Source of the DNA: an uncultured Oscillospiraceae bacterium
Lineage (GTDB): Bacteria; Bacillota; Clostridia; Oscillospirales; Oscillospiraceae
Length of the DNA stretch: 64,000 nt
Direction of reading: 5' to 3'
NCBI GenBank assembly: GCA_900763675.1
Contig: CAAFLE010000095.1
Location: 12,718 to 76,717 of the forward strand
Shown in pieces: positions 53,916 through 62,887 of this stretch. Made by a program: the position numbers and the translations under genes. The notes beneath the pieces are model-generated. The model saw only the letters and a program-made list of their open reading frames with translations, ran no database searches and had not been told where the DNA came from. Within the stretch, counting starts at the first letter, position 1, and every line of letters starts with the position of its first letter.

Positions 53916-53945
53916 ATATCACATAGTTCGGGGAGATGGGATAAA

Positions 53946-54830
53946 ATGGGAAATTTACTCAGTATGACCGGCTACGGCAGCGCGAAGGGCGCCGTAGAGG
54001 GGCAGACGATCACTGTTGAGCTGAAAAGCGTCAACAACCGGTATCTGGACTGCTCGGTGCGTCTGCCGCGCAACCTCCTTTTTGCCGAGGACGCCGTGAA
54101 GCAGGCAATATCCGCCGGCGTATCCCGTGGCAAGGTGGACGTTTTTGTTTCGGCGCAGTCGTCGCAGGATTCCGGAACGGCCGTTACGGTCAACGAAGAG
54201 CTTGCCTGCGGCTACCGGGACGCCGTGGCGCACATAGCCGAAACGCTCGGCTTGGAAAGCGGACTCAACGCGTTCAGCGTTGCCCGGTTTCCCGACGTGC
54301 TGTCGGTCGAGCGGCGCGAGCTGGATAAGGACAAGGCGGTCGTTGCGCTTGCGGAGATCACGGCGAGAGCCGTGGAGGAATTTAACTCCATGCGCGAACG
54401 CGAGGGTGAACGGCTTCGCGCCGATATGCTCTCAAAGCTCGAAACGATCGAGACGCTTGTCTCGGTCGTGGAGGAGCGCTCCCCGCAGACGGTGCGGGAA
54501 TACCGCGAACGGCTGGAAGCGCGTCTGCGCGACGTTCTTGCCGACCGTGCGCTTGACGAGCAGCGCGTTATCACCGAGGCGGCGATCTTTGCCGACCGCA
54601 CCGCCGTAGACGAGGAGACCGTCCGTCTCCGCAGCCATATCGCGCAGTTCCGCGCCATGCTGCAGGAAGGCTCGCCGATCGGGCGCAAGATGGATTTTCT
54701 TGTTCAGGAATTCAACCGTGAGTCGAACACCATCGGCTCCAAATGCAGCGACGCCGCGCTTGCCAAGGTCGTGGTCGATCTCAAATCCGAGATCGAGAAG
54801 ATTCGCGAGCAGCTGCAGAATGTGGAGTGA
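53946..54830 (+). CDS. yicC: YicC-family endoribonuclease
   Basis: This 294-residue protein starts near the hallmark SMTGYGSAKG and contains ELKSVNNRYLDCSVRLPRNL, GKVDVFVS, a central helical part, and the conserved end KMDFLVQEFNRESNTIGSKC. YicC proteins act as endoribonucleases on small RNAs. It heads the yicC-remA-gmk-rpoZ-priA string that is standard in Firmicutes. The ATG at 53946 is supported by GGGGAGATGGG upstream. Confidence 0.93.
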   Translation: MGNLLSMTGYGSAKGAVEGQTITVELKSVNNRYLDCSVRLPRNLLFAEDAVKQAISAGVSRGKVDVFVSAQSSQDSGTAVTVNEELACGYRDAVAHIAETLGLESGLNAFSVARFPDVLSVERRELDKDKAVVALAEITARAVEEFNSMREREGERLRADMLSKLETIETLVSVVEERSPQTVREYRERLEARLRDVLADRALDEQRVITEAAIFADRTAVDEETVRLRSHIAQFRAMLQEGSPIGRKMDFLVQEFNRESNTIGSKCSDAALAKVVVDLKSEIEKIREQLQNVE

Positions 54831-54839
54831 GGTACGCAG

Positions 54840-55112
54840 ATGAAACTCATTAACATCGGCTTCGGTAATCTTGTTTCCGCCTCGCGGCTCATTGCCATCG
54901 TCAGCCCGGAATCCGCGCCGATCAAGCGTATCATTCAGGACGTGCGGGAGCGCGGCGAGCTGATCGACGCGACCTATGGAAGAAGGACCCGCGCCGTTAT
55001 CATCATGGACAGCGGTCATGTGATCCTCTCGGCGCTTCAGCCGGAAACGGTCAGCGCCCGCATGATCTCCCGCGGCGAGGACGCCCCGGCGGGGGAGAGG
55101 AGCGAGGGATGA
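54840..55112 (+). CDS. remA: RemA/DUF370 family regulator
   Basis: This 90-residue protein begins [20 protein letters not shown] and continues with [10 protein letters not shown] and [20 protein letters not shown]. In Bacillus RemA is a DNA-wrapping activator of biofilm matrix and osmoprotection genes. Its place between yicC and gmk is conserved. It overlaps gmk by 4 nt. Confidence 0.93.
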   Translation: MKLINIGFGNLVSASRLIAIVSPESAPIKRIIQDVRERGELIDATYGRRTRAVIIMDSGHVILSALQPETVSARMISRGEDAPAGERSEG

Positions 55113-55660
55113 AACGAGGAAAGCTGCTTGTGATCTCCGGTCCCTCCGGCTGTGGAAAATCAACCGTCATTGGAAAAATGATGGCAGGCAGGGAGAACGT
55201 GGAGTTTTCCGTCTCCGCTACGACGCGAAAACCGCGCCCCGGCGAACGGGAGGGCGTCGATTACTTTTTCGTGTCCCCGGAGAGGTTTGAGGAAATGCTG
55301 CAAAACGACGAGCTGCTGGAACACGCGCAGTTTGTCGGCAACTGCTACGGTACGCCGAAGTCGCAGGTTTTGCAGCGGCTGGAAAACGGCGTGTCCGTCG
55401 TCCTCGACATCGAGGTGCAGGGCGCAGCGCAGGTAAAGGCAAAGCTCCCTGAGGCGGTCACCGTGTTTCTTGCGCCGCCCGGACTTGACGCGCTGGAGCG
55501 CCGTCTCCGCGGCAGGGGAACGGAATCGGAAGAGAAGATCCGGGCCCGGCTGGACACGGCGCAGCGTGAAATGGCGCTCGCACCCAGCTATGACTATACT
55601 GTAATCAACGATGACCCGGACCGCGCCGCCCGCGCTCTCGGAGACATCCTGGACAAATAA
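55109..55660 (+). CDS. gmk: guanylate kinase
   Basis: This 183-residue enzyme phosphorylates GMP to GDP. The P-loop is [14 protein letters not shown], and the GMP-binding region is [38 protein letters not shown] and [20 protein letters not shown] match the family's lid and core. It is coupled to remA and followed by rpoZ. Confidence 0.96.
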   Translation: MKRGKLLVISGPSGCGKSTVIGKMMAGRENVEFSVSATTRKPRPGEREGVDYFFVSPERFEEMLQNDELLEHAQFVGNCYGTPKSQVLQRLENGVSVVLDIEVQGAAQVKAKLPEAVTVFLAPPGLDALERRLRGRGTESEEKIRARLDTAQREMALAPSYDYTVINDDPDRAARALGDILDK

Positions 55661-55712
55661 AACGCGATATTTATCACCGGATTTTCCGGATCAGAAAGGA
55701 ATGGAATTCGTT

Positions 55713-55913
55713 ATGATGCTCTATCCCCCTATGGCAAGCCTTGTTGATAAGGTCGGCAGCCGCTATCTGCTCGTGAATCTTGTCGCCCGCCGCGCCCGTC
55801 AGATTGCCAACGACGCCGAGGAAAACGGCGAAATTCTTGACAAGAAGCCGGTCTCCATGGCGATCGACGAGGTGTATTCCGGCAAGCTGACGCTGGAAAA
55901 GACGGATGACTGA
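55713..55913 (+). CDS. rpoZ: DNA-directed RNA polymerase omega subunit
   Basis: This 66-residue protein carries SRYLLVNLVARRARQIANDA and KPVSMAIDEVYSGKL, the omega core motifs. The start is ATG at 55713; an in-frame ATG at 55701 abuts the AAAGGA ribosome site and is less likely. The end overlaps priA by 8 nt. Omega helps assemble RNA polymerase and affects the stringent response. Confidence 0.93.
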   Translation: MMLYPPMASLVDKVGSRYLLVNLVARRARQIANDAEENGEILDKKPVSMAIDEVYSGKLTLEKTDD

Positions 55914-58371
55914 TTCGCCGGAAACGGCAAAAATCGCGGTATCCGCCGCCACATACTGGGTGGATCGTCCGTACGATTACCGCATTCCCGACGCTCTGCG
56001 TGATAAGATCGCGCCGGGTGTGCGCGTCGTTGTGCCATTCGGCGGGGGAAACCGCCGCGCGGAGGGGATTGTCCTCTCCCTTGGCGCGGCGCAGCCCGGC
56101 GTCCGACTGAAGAACATTGCTTCCGTATTGGATGCTGAGCCGGTCCTCTCGCCGGAGATGATCCGGTTGGCGGTGTGGCTCCGGGAACGGTATTTCTGCA
56201 CTGTATACGATGCCGTTCACGCCATGCTTCCCGCCGGACTCTGGTATCAGATGGAGTCGGTGTATACGCTCTGCGTCGGTATAGACCGCGAACGGGCGTA
56301 TGAAGCGGCGGGAAAGTCCGGGCAGGAACGGCTTGTCCTCGATGCGGTGTTTGCGCACGGCGGGAGCTGTCCGCTGACGGATCTGGAGTGCGTCTTTGAA
56401 AACGCCAGCCCGTCAAGAGCGCTGCAATCGCTGGTACGCAAGGGCATTCTCCAAACCGACAGCCGCGAAAAGCGCCGCGTCGGCGATAAGAAGATCCGCA
56501 TGGTCTCTCTTGCCGTTTCGGCGGAGGACGCGCAGACCGCCGCCGACCGGCGGGAAAAGCGTGCGCCGCTGCAAAGCGCGTGTCTGCGGCTTTTGTGTAC
56601 GCTCGAACGGGTCTCGCTCTCCGAGCTGTGTTATTTTACGGGCGCTTCGCAAAGCTCCGTGAATGCACTGGTGAAGGCGGGCATGGTGGAGATCACGCAG
56701 GACGAGGTGTTCCGCCGCTCGACTTTTCGCAGCGCGGAGACCGTCCCTCTGCCCGCACTCAACGAGGAGCAGCGCACGGCGTTTGAAGGTATTCTCGCCC
56801 TGTACGACGGGAAAAAACCGTCGGCATCGCTCCTTTACGGCGTTACCGGAAGCGGGAAAACCTCGGTATACGTGCATTTGATCGACGCCATGCGCCGGAT
56901 GGGCAAGGCTTCGATCCTGCTCGTGCCGGAGATCGCGCTTACACCGCAGATGATCCGCATTTTCTCCTCCTATTTCGGCGACGATGTGGCGGTGCTGCAC
57001 AGCTCGCTCGCTGTCGGCGAGCGCTATGACGAGTGGAAGCGCATCAAGACCGGCAGAGCGCGTGTCGTGATCGGCACGCGGAGCGCCGTGTTTGCGCCGT
57101 GCAGTGATCTCGGTCTCATCATCATCGACGAAGAGCAGGAGTATACCTACAAATCGGAAAACGCCCCGCGCTACCACGCACGTGACGCCGCCAAATACCG
57201 CTGCGCTTCGTCCAACGCGCTGCTTGTTCTCGGCAGCGCCACGCCGGACGTAGAGAGCCGGTACCGCGCCGAGCAGGGCATATATCATTTCTTCACGCTC
57301 CGCAGCCGGTTCAATGCCCGGCAGCTTCCCGCCGTTCGCATCGTGGATATGCGGCAGGAGCTGCGCGGCGGAAACGGCAGCGAGATCAGCGGTGTGCTTC
57401 TCTCCGAATTGCAGGAGAATATCCGCCGCGGCGAGCAGAGCATTCTCTTTTTGAACCGCCGCGGAACGGCAAGCCTTGTGGTCTGCGGCGAGTGTGGGCA
57501 TACCTACACGTGTCCGCATTGTAGTGTAAATCTCACGTGGCACAGCGCCAACCGGCGGCTGATCTGCCATCACTGCGGTTATACCCGCCCGCTGGACGGC
57601 GCCTGCCCCGAATGCGGGGGGATGCTCAATCAGTTCGGCGCCGGTACGCAGAAGCTCGAAGAGCAGCTGCGCGAGGCGCTGCCGGATGTGGAGCTGCTGC
57701 GCATGGACGCCGATTCCGTTTCTCCTGCCGGGTCGCACGAAAAGATCCTTTCGCAGTTTCGGGAGAAAAAAGTGCCGATCCTGATCGGCACGCAGATGGT
57801 CACCAAAGGGTTGGATTTTGAGAACGTGACGCTCGTCGGCGTCATTTCCGCCGACCAGCTTCTTTACTGCGGCGACTACCGGGCGGGGGAGCGCTGCTTT
57901 TCACTCATTACGCAGGTGGTCGGGCGTTCGGGGCGCGGCGAAAAGCCCGGGCGGGCGATCATCCAGACGTTTACGCCGCAAAATCCCGTGATACGCATGG
58001 CGTCCCGGCAGGACTACGACGGGTTCTATGCCGAGGAGATCGAACTGCGCCGGCTGCAAAACTGCCCGCCGTTTTCCGACATTGTTACCGTTACGGTATC
58101 GGCGGAGGACGAATCGACGGTGCTTCGCTGCTGTGCCTACATCCGCGATCGAATGCGCTCGGAGCTTCGGCGGCGCAGAGACGCGGCGGTTCTCGGACCT
58201 GCGCCGCTGCCGGTCGTGCGTGTCAGCAACCGGTATCGCTACCGCGTAACGCTGCACTGCCGGTACGATAAGGAAATTCGCAGGCTCGTATCCGGGCTTC
58301 TTATCCAATGCAATACCGCAAAAGAATACAAGGGCGCGTCGGTGTTTGCCGACTATAACCCGATGGAGTGA
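55906..58371 (+). CDS. priA: primosomal protein N' (replication restart helicase PriA)
   Basis: This 821-residue protein has an N-terminal 3'-DNA-binding domain, a helicase core with YGVTGSGKTSVYVHL (Walker A), DEEQEYTYKSENAPRYHARD (motif II) and VVGRSGRGEKPG (motif VI). An eight-cysteine zinc region begins CGECGHTYTCPHC and continues CHHCGYTRPL and CPECGG. Motif II reads DEEQ where many PriA proteins have DEEH. PriA reloads the replisome at stalled forks. It is followed by def. Confidence 0.96.
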   Translation: MTDSPETAKIAVSAATYWVDRPYDYRIPDALRDKIAPGVRVVVPFGGGNRRAEGIVLSLGAAQPGVRLKNIASVLDAEPVLSPEMIRLAVWLRERYFCTVYDAVHAMLPAGLWYQMESVYTLCVGIDRERAYEAAGKSGQERLVLDAVFAHGGSCPLTDLECVFENASPSRALQSLVRKGILQTDSREKRRVGDKKIRMVSLAVSAEDAQTAADRREKRAPLQSACLRLLCTLERVSLSELCYFTGASQSSVNALVKAGMVEITQDEVFRRSTFRSAETVPLPALNEEQRTAFEGILALYDGKKPSASLLYGVTGSGKTSVYVHLIDAMRRMGKASILLVPEIALTPQMIRIFSSYFGDDVAVLHSSLAVGERYDEWKRIKTGRARVVIGTRSAVFAPCSDLGLIIIDEEQEYTYKSENAPRYHARDAAKYRCASSNALLVLGSATPDVESRYRAEQGIYHFFTLRSRFNARQLPAVRIVDMRQELRGGNGSEISGVLLSELQENIRRGEQSILFLNRRGTASLVVCGECGHTYTCPHCSVNLTWHSANRRLICHHCGYTRPLDGACPECGGMLNQFGAGTQKLEEQLREALPDVELLRMDADSVSPAGSHEKILSQFREKKVPILIGTQMVTKGLDFENVTLVGVISADQLLYCGDYRAGERCFSLITQVVGRSGRGEKPGRAIIQTFTPQNPVIRMASRQDYDGFYAEEIELRRLQNCPPFSDIVTVTVSAEDESTVLRCCAYIRDRMRSELRRRRDAAVLGPAPLPVVRVSNRYRYRVTLHCRYDKEIRRLVSGLLIQCNTAKEYKGASVFADYNPME

Positions 58372-58376
58372 ATACT

Positions 58377-58889
58377 ATGGCGCTTAGAAACATTCTTACC
58401 GAGGAAAACCCCGCGCTGCGGAAGGTTTGCCGCCCGTATACGGATTTCAATGACCGTCTGCACGAGCTTCTGGACGACATGAAGGAGACGCTCTCGCAGG
58501 CGAACGGCGTCGGTCTTGCCGCGCCGCAGGTCGGCATTCTCCGCCGCGCCTGCATCGTGATGGAGACCAATGTCCCGGAAGGGGAGAGCGAGTATTTTAT
58601 CGAGCTGGTCAACCCCGAGATCATCGAACGAAACGGCGAGCAGGAGGGCGGCGAGGGCTGCCTGAGCCTGCCGGAGCAGTACGGCATCGTCAAGCGCCCG
58701 AATCACGTCAAGGTCCGTGCGCAAGACCGGAACGGAAACTTCTTCGAGGTGGAGGGCGACGGACTTACCGCCCGCTGCTTCTGCCATGAGATCGACCATC
58801 TTGACGGCGTTCTCTTCACCGACCGGGCGTCGCGTATGCTCTCGGACAAGGAAATTCAGGAAATGTACGGCGGAGACGACGAAGAATGA
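58377..58889 (+). CDS. def: peptide deformylase
   Basis: This 170-residue metallohydrolase removes the formyl group from new proteins. The three motifs are GVGLAAPQVG, EGCLSLPE (C95) and HEIDHLDG (H137, E138, H141). The ATG at 58377 has GGAG about 8 nt upstream, inside the end of priA; the GTG at 58368 is an alternative. It overlaps fmt, as in most bacteria. Confidence 0.96.
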   Translation: MALRNILTEENPALRKVCRPYTDFNDRLHELLDDMKETLSQANGVGLAAPQVGILRRACIVMETNVPEGESEYFIELVNPEIIERNGEQEGGEGCLSLPEQYGIVKRPNHVKVRAQDRNGNFFEVEGDGLTARCFCHEIDHLDGVLFTDRASRMLSDKEIQEMYGGDDEE

Positions 58890-59809
58890 GAATCGTTTTC
58901 ATGGGTACGCCGGACTTCGCGGAAGAGTCGCTGCGTGCGCTGCTGGACGCGGGCGAGGAGATCGCCGCGGTCTTTACGCAGCCGGACAAGCCGCGGGGGC
59001 GCGGCATGGTTTCGAGCTTTTCTCCCGTAAAGACGCTTGCTGTGGAGCGCGGCATCCCCGTCTATCAGCCCCTTACCTTTAAAGACGGCGCGGCGACGGA
59101 GCAGCTTCGCGCTCTCGCGCCGGAGCTTCTGGTGGTCGTCGCCTACGGGCGGATCCTCCCGCAGGCGTTTTTAGACGTGGCAAAGTACGGCAGCATCAAT
59201 GTCCACGGCTCGCTCCTGCCGCGCTACCGCGGCGCTGCGCCGATTCAATGGGCGGTCCTCAACGGGGACGAGACGACCGGCGTTTCCATCCAATACATGG
59301 CGGCAGCGATGGACGCGGGCGACGTGATTGCCGCACGCGAAACAAAGATCGGCGAATTTGAAACGTCCGGTCAGCTTTTTGACCGGCTGAAAACGCTCGG
59401 CGCGGAGCTTCTGGTCGAAACCGTCCGGAAGATCGAATCGGGCGAGATTTCGCGTGTGCCGCAGAACGAAGCGGACGCCACCTATACGAAAATGCTGGAT
59501 AAAGAAATGTCCCCGATCGACTGGAAATGCTCGCCGCGGGAGATCGTGAAGCACATCTGCGGTCTGGATCCGTGGCCCGTCGCTACGACGGAGCTGGGCG
59601 GCGTGGCGTTTCGCGTGTTCGGCGCGGCGTATACAAACACGCAGACGTCTCTTGCCCCGGGGAAGATCGTCTCTGCCGGAAAGGCGGGCATCGAGGTCGC
59701 CTGCGGCGGAGGAAAGACGCTTCTTCTCACCGAGGTACAGGCGGCAGGGAAAAAGCGCATGAGTGCTGCGGCGTTCCTGCTCGGACATCCAATGAAAGCC
59801 GATGGCTAA
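58886..59809 (+). CDS. fmt: methionyl-tRNA formyltransferase
   Basis: This 307-residue enzyme formylates initiator Met-tRNA. It has IVFMGTPDFAEESL at the start, the formyl-THF site HGSLLPRYRGAAPIQWAV, and GVSIQYMAAAMDAGDVI. The C-terminal OB-like domain ends the protein. It overlaps def (ATGA) and rsmB by 8 nt. Confidence 0.96.
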   Translation: MRIVFMGTPDFAEESLRALLDAGEEIAAVFTQPDKPRGRGMVSSFSPVKTLAVERGIPVYQPLTFKDGAATEQLRALAPELLVVVAYGRILPQAFLDVAKYGSINVHGSLLPRYRGAAPIQWAVLNGDETTGVSIQYMAAAMDAGDVIAARETKIGEFETSGQLFDRLKTLGAELLVETVRKIESGEISRVPQNEADATYTKMLDKEMSPIDWKCSPREIVKHICGLDPWPVATTELGGVAFRVFGAAYTNTQTSLAPGKIVSAGKAGIEVACGGGKTLLLTEVQAAGKKRMSAAAFLLGHPMKADG

Positions 59810-61100
59810 CGGCGTATCATCCGCCCGCGAGGCGGCGCTGTATGTCCTCGCCCGCTGCCGCCGGTTTGACGCATGGTCGCAGCAGACGCTTTTGGCGGCG
59901 GCGGAAAAGTTCTCGCTGGACGAGCGTGACGCCGCGCTCTGCACAAAGCTCTGTCTGGACGTGCTGCAAAACGCCGCGCTTTGCGATTACTATATCGGCT
60001 GCTATTCCTCCGTTCCGGTATCCAAGATCGAACCGCGCCTTCTGGACATTCTCCGGCTCGGTGTCTGCCAGCTTCTGTTTATGGATAAAATACCCGTATC
60101 GGCGGCGGTCAACGAAGCGGTCGAACAGACAAAGCGCTCCGGCTCGCGTGCCGGGGGACTCGTAAACGCCGTGCTGCGCCGCATTGCGGAAAACCGGAAC
60201 GATCTTCCGAAAATTCCAAACGGCGGCACGGCGCAGGAGCTTTCCATCCGGTTCAGCCACCCGCTGTGGCTGTGCGAGCGAATGGTTTCAACGCTCGGCT
60301 ACGACGGCGCACAAGCCTTTTTTGCGGCGAATAACCGCGTGCCGCAGCTTACGCTTTCCGTAAACACCCGGTATGGCGATGCCGAAGCGCTTGCAGCCCG
60401 GCTTTCCTCGGCGGGCGTCCGCGCCCATGTCAGCCCGCTTTGCCCGGTTTCCGTCTGCGTGGAAAGCGAAGGTAACGCCGCGGCACTGCCCGGCTTCGCT
60501 GCGGGGGAGTTTTTTGTGCAGGACGCCGCGGCGGCGATGTCGGTGCTTTGTGCCGCGCCGCAAAAGGGAATGCGCATTCTGGACGCCTGCTCCGCGCCCG
60601 GCGGGAAGAGCCTTCTCTGCGCTTCTCTCATGGAAAACGAAGGAGAGGTCCTTGCCTGCGATCTCCATGCCAAAAAGCTCCGTCTCGTGGAGGAAAACGC
60701 CGCCCGGCTCGGCTTTGACATTATCCGCACCGCGCCGATGGACGCCTCCAAGCCGTATGACGTGCTGCGTGAGAGCTTTGATCTTGTTATTGCCGATGTA
60801 CCCTGCTCCGGTATGGGCGTGATCCGTAAGAAACCGGAGATCCGCTACAAAGACCCCAAGGCGCTTGCCGGTCTGCCGGAGATCCAGAAACGGATCGCGG
60901 ACGGTCTTGCTGCGTGCGTCCGCCCCGGCGGTACGCTTCTTTATTCCACCTGCACCGTTTTCCGCGAGGAAAATGAGGACGTTGTGGAATGGTTCCTTTC
61001 CCGACACCCGGATTTTATCCTCAAAGAGCAGCGGCTCACCCTGCCGCAGGATTACGACACGGACGGCTTCTTTTACTGCCGCATGAAACGAAATGGCTGA
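59802..61100 (+). CDS. rsmB: 16S rRNA m5C967 methyltransferase RsmB
   Basis: This 432-residue protein has an N-terminal NusB-like RNA-binding domain (residues about 1-135; CTKLCLDVLQNAALCDYYIG) and a C-terminal SAM methyltransferase. The latter has FVQDAAAAMSVL, LDACSAPGGKSLL, ADVPCSGMGVIRKKPEIRY (catalytic cysteine) and YSTCTVFREENE. It overlaps fmt and rlmN by 8 nt each, showing tight translational coupling. Confidence 0.95.
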   Translation: MANGVSSAREAALYVLARCRRFDAWSQQTLLAAAEKFSLDERDAALCTKLCLDVLQNAALCDYYIGCYSSVPVSKIEPRLLDILRLGVCQLLFMDKIPVSAAVNEAVEQTKRSGSRAGGLVNAVLRRIAENRNDLPKIPNGGTAQELSIRFSHPLWLCERMVSTLGYDGAQAFFAANNRVPQLTLSVNTRYGDAEALAARLSSAGVRAHVSPLCPVSVCVESEGNAAALPGFAAGEFFVQDAAAAMSVLCAAPQKGMRILDACSAPGGKSLLCASLMENEGEVLACDLHAKKLRLVEENAARLGFDIIRTAPMDASKPYDVLRESFDLVIADVPCSGMGVIRKKPEIRYKDPKALAGLPEIQKRIADGLAACVRPGGTLLYSTCTVFREENEDVVEWFLSRHPDFILKEQRLTLPQDYDTDGFFYCRMKRNG

Positions 61101-62142
61101 TTGTACCGAGAAAATTGATATTAAATCCATGCTGCCAGACGAGCTGGCGGAGCTTCTCCGTTCGCTCGGACAGCCGGCGTACCGGGCAAAGCAGCTTTTC
61201 GGCTGGCTTTCCTCCGGCTGCGGGTCGTGGGACGAGATGACGAATCTCCCGCTTTCTCTGCGCCGCGAGCTGTCCGAGCGCTGTACGCTCTCCGCGCCGC
61301 GGGTTTTGAGAAAGCAGCAGTCCGCCGAGGACGGAACAATCAAATACCTCTGGGAGCTGTCGGACGGCAACGCCGTGGAAACGGTCGTTATGCGCTACCA
61401 CTACGGCAACACTGTCTGCATCTCTTCGCAGGTCGGCTGCCGGCAGGGGTGCGCATTCTGCGCTTCGACCATCGGCGGGCTTGTCCGGAATCTCACGCCG
61501 TCGGAAATGCTTGACGAGGTGCTGTTTTCCGAAAAGGAATCCGGTCTGCCGATTTCTCACATTGTATTGATGGGCATCGGCGAGCCGCTGGATAATTTTG
61601 ATACCGTTATGCGCTTTCTGGAGCTTATCAACCATCCGGCGGGGCGCAACATCAGTATGCGCCACATTTCTCTCTCCACCTGCGGGATCACAGAGCGTTT
61701 TGACGATCTTGCGGCGCGGGATCTACAGATCACGCTTTCCGTATCGCTGCACGCCCCGGACGATGAAACGCGCAGCCGCATCATGCCGGCAAACCGCGGT
61801 CGAGGCGTGGACGAGCTTTTCCGCAAATGCAAAGCCTACTATGACAGGACGGGGCGGCGCATTTCGTTTGAATACGCGATGATCGACGGCGTGAACGATT
61901 CGCCCGAGCAGGCGGAGCTGCTTGCGCGGAGAGTTAAGCCGCTTGCCGCGCACGTCAATCTGATCCCTCTCAACCATGTGGATGAGCGCAGCTTTGAACC
62001 GTCCAAACCGGAGAATCTCAAGCGGTTTGTGAATATACTTACGAAGAACGGAGTCAACACGACCATACGGCGTCGTCTCGGCAGCGATGTGGACGCATCC
62101 TGCGGACAGCTTCGCCGAAAAATGACGAGGGAAGCACAATGA
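61093..62142 (+). CDS. rlmN: 23S rRNA (A2503-C2) / tRNA (A37-C2) methyltransferase RlmN
   Basis: This 349-residue radical SAM enzyme has C116-x3-C120-x2-C123 (VGCRQGCAFCAST) for the [4Fe-4S]-SAM site. The conserved C-terminal cysteine for the methyl intermediate is in DVDASCGQLRR. YHYGNTVCISSQ and LNPI-like LIPLNHVDE are family segments. A Cfr identity is unlikely given the gene order next to rsmB and prpC. Confidence 0.95.
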   Translation: MADCTEKIDIKSMLPDELAELLRSLGQPAYRAKQLFGWLSSGCGSWDEMTNLPLSLRRELSERCTLSAPRVLRKQQSAEDGTIKYLWELSDGNAVETVVMRYHYGNTVCISSQVGCRQGCAFCASTIGGLVRNLTPSEMLDEVLFSEKESGLPISHIVLMGIGEPLDNFDTVMRFLELINHPAGRNISMRHISLSTCGITERFDDLAARDLQITLSVSLHAPDDETRSRIMPANRGRGVDELFRKCKAYYDRTGRRISFEYAMIDGVNDSPEQAELLARRVKPLAAHVNLIPLNHVDERSFEPSKPENLKRFVNILTKNGVNTTIRRRLGSDVDASCGQLRRKMTREAQ

Positions 62143-62870
62143 ACGCTTTCGGCATTACCGACAAAGGAAAAGTACGCACCTCGAATCAGGATTCGTTCCG
62201 CATCTGCGTCTCCCCGGAGGGAGACTATGCACTCGCGGCGCTCTGCGACGGCATGGGCGGCGTACACGGCGGGGAGATCGCCTCGACGATCGCCGCCGAC
62301 GCCTTTATGCAGTATGCGGAGGATATGCTCCGGCAGCAGCCGGAGACGGATGCCACGCAGATTCTGCGCGAAGCGGCGGCGTATGCCAATTTGAAGGTTT
62401 ATGACCGCGCCTTTCGGGACGACAGCTGCCGCGGCATGGGTACGACGCTCGTCGCTGCGCTGGTGCGCCCGGATGCTGCCGCCGTTGTGAACATCGGCGA
62501 CAGCCGATGCTACTGGCTGGCGGACGGTCAGCTCCAGCAGGTAACGCGGGACCATTCGCTCGTGCAGAGCATGGTCGACCGCGGTCTTATCACAGAAGAG
62601 GAAGCACGGTCTCACCCGCGGAAAAACGTCATCATGCGGGCGGTGGGGTTGGAGCGCACGATACGCAGCGATATTTTCCGGCTGGATATGCGTCCCGGAG
62701 ACGCGCTGCTGCTCTGCTCCGACGGGCTGAGCAATCTCGTCGGTCTGGATGAAATGGAATCGCTGCTCCTCGCACAGCGCGGCGATGAGGCGGTCTGCCG
62801 CGAGCTTTTGGAGCTGGCGCTCAAACGGGGAGCGCCCGACAACGTTACGCTCTCGCTTGTACGCCGATAA
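62139..62870 (+). CDS. prpC: PP2C-family serine/threonine phosphatase (PrpC/Stp)
   Basis: This 243-residue metal-dependent phosphatase starts AFGITDKGKVRTSNQDSFRI and has LCDGMGGVHGGEIAS, RGMGTTLVAALV, NIGDSRCYWL and CSDGLSNLV. All metal-binding aspartates are visible. It removes phosphate from targets of the adjacent PASTA kinase, including the kinase. It overlaps rlmN by 4 nt. Confidence 0.95.
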   Translation: MNAFGITDKGKVRTSNQDSFRICVSPEGDYALAALCDGMGGVHGGEIASTIAADAFMQYAEDMLRQQPETDATQILREAAAYANLKVYDRAFRDDSCRGMGTTLVAALVRPDAAAVVNIGDSRCYWLADGQLQQVTRDHSLVQSMVDRGLITEEEARSHPRKNVIMRAVGLERTIRSDIFRLDMRPGDALLLCSDGLSNLVGLDEMESLLLAQRGDEAVCRELLELALKRGAPDNVTLSLVRR

Positions 62871-62887
62871 GTCTACGGGGGAACGAT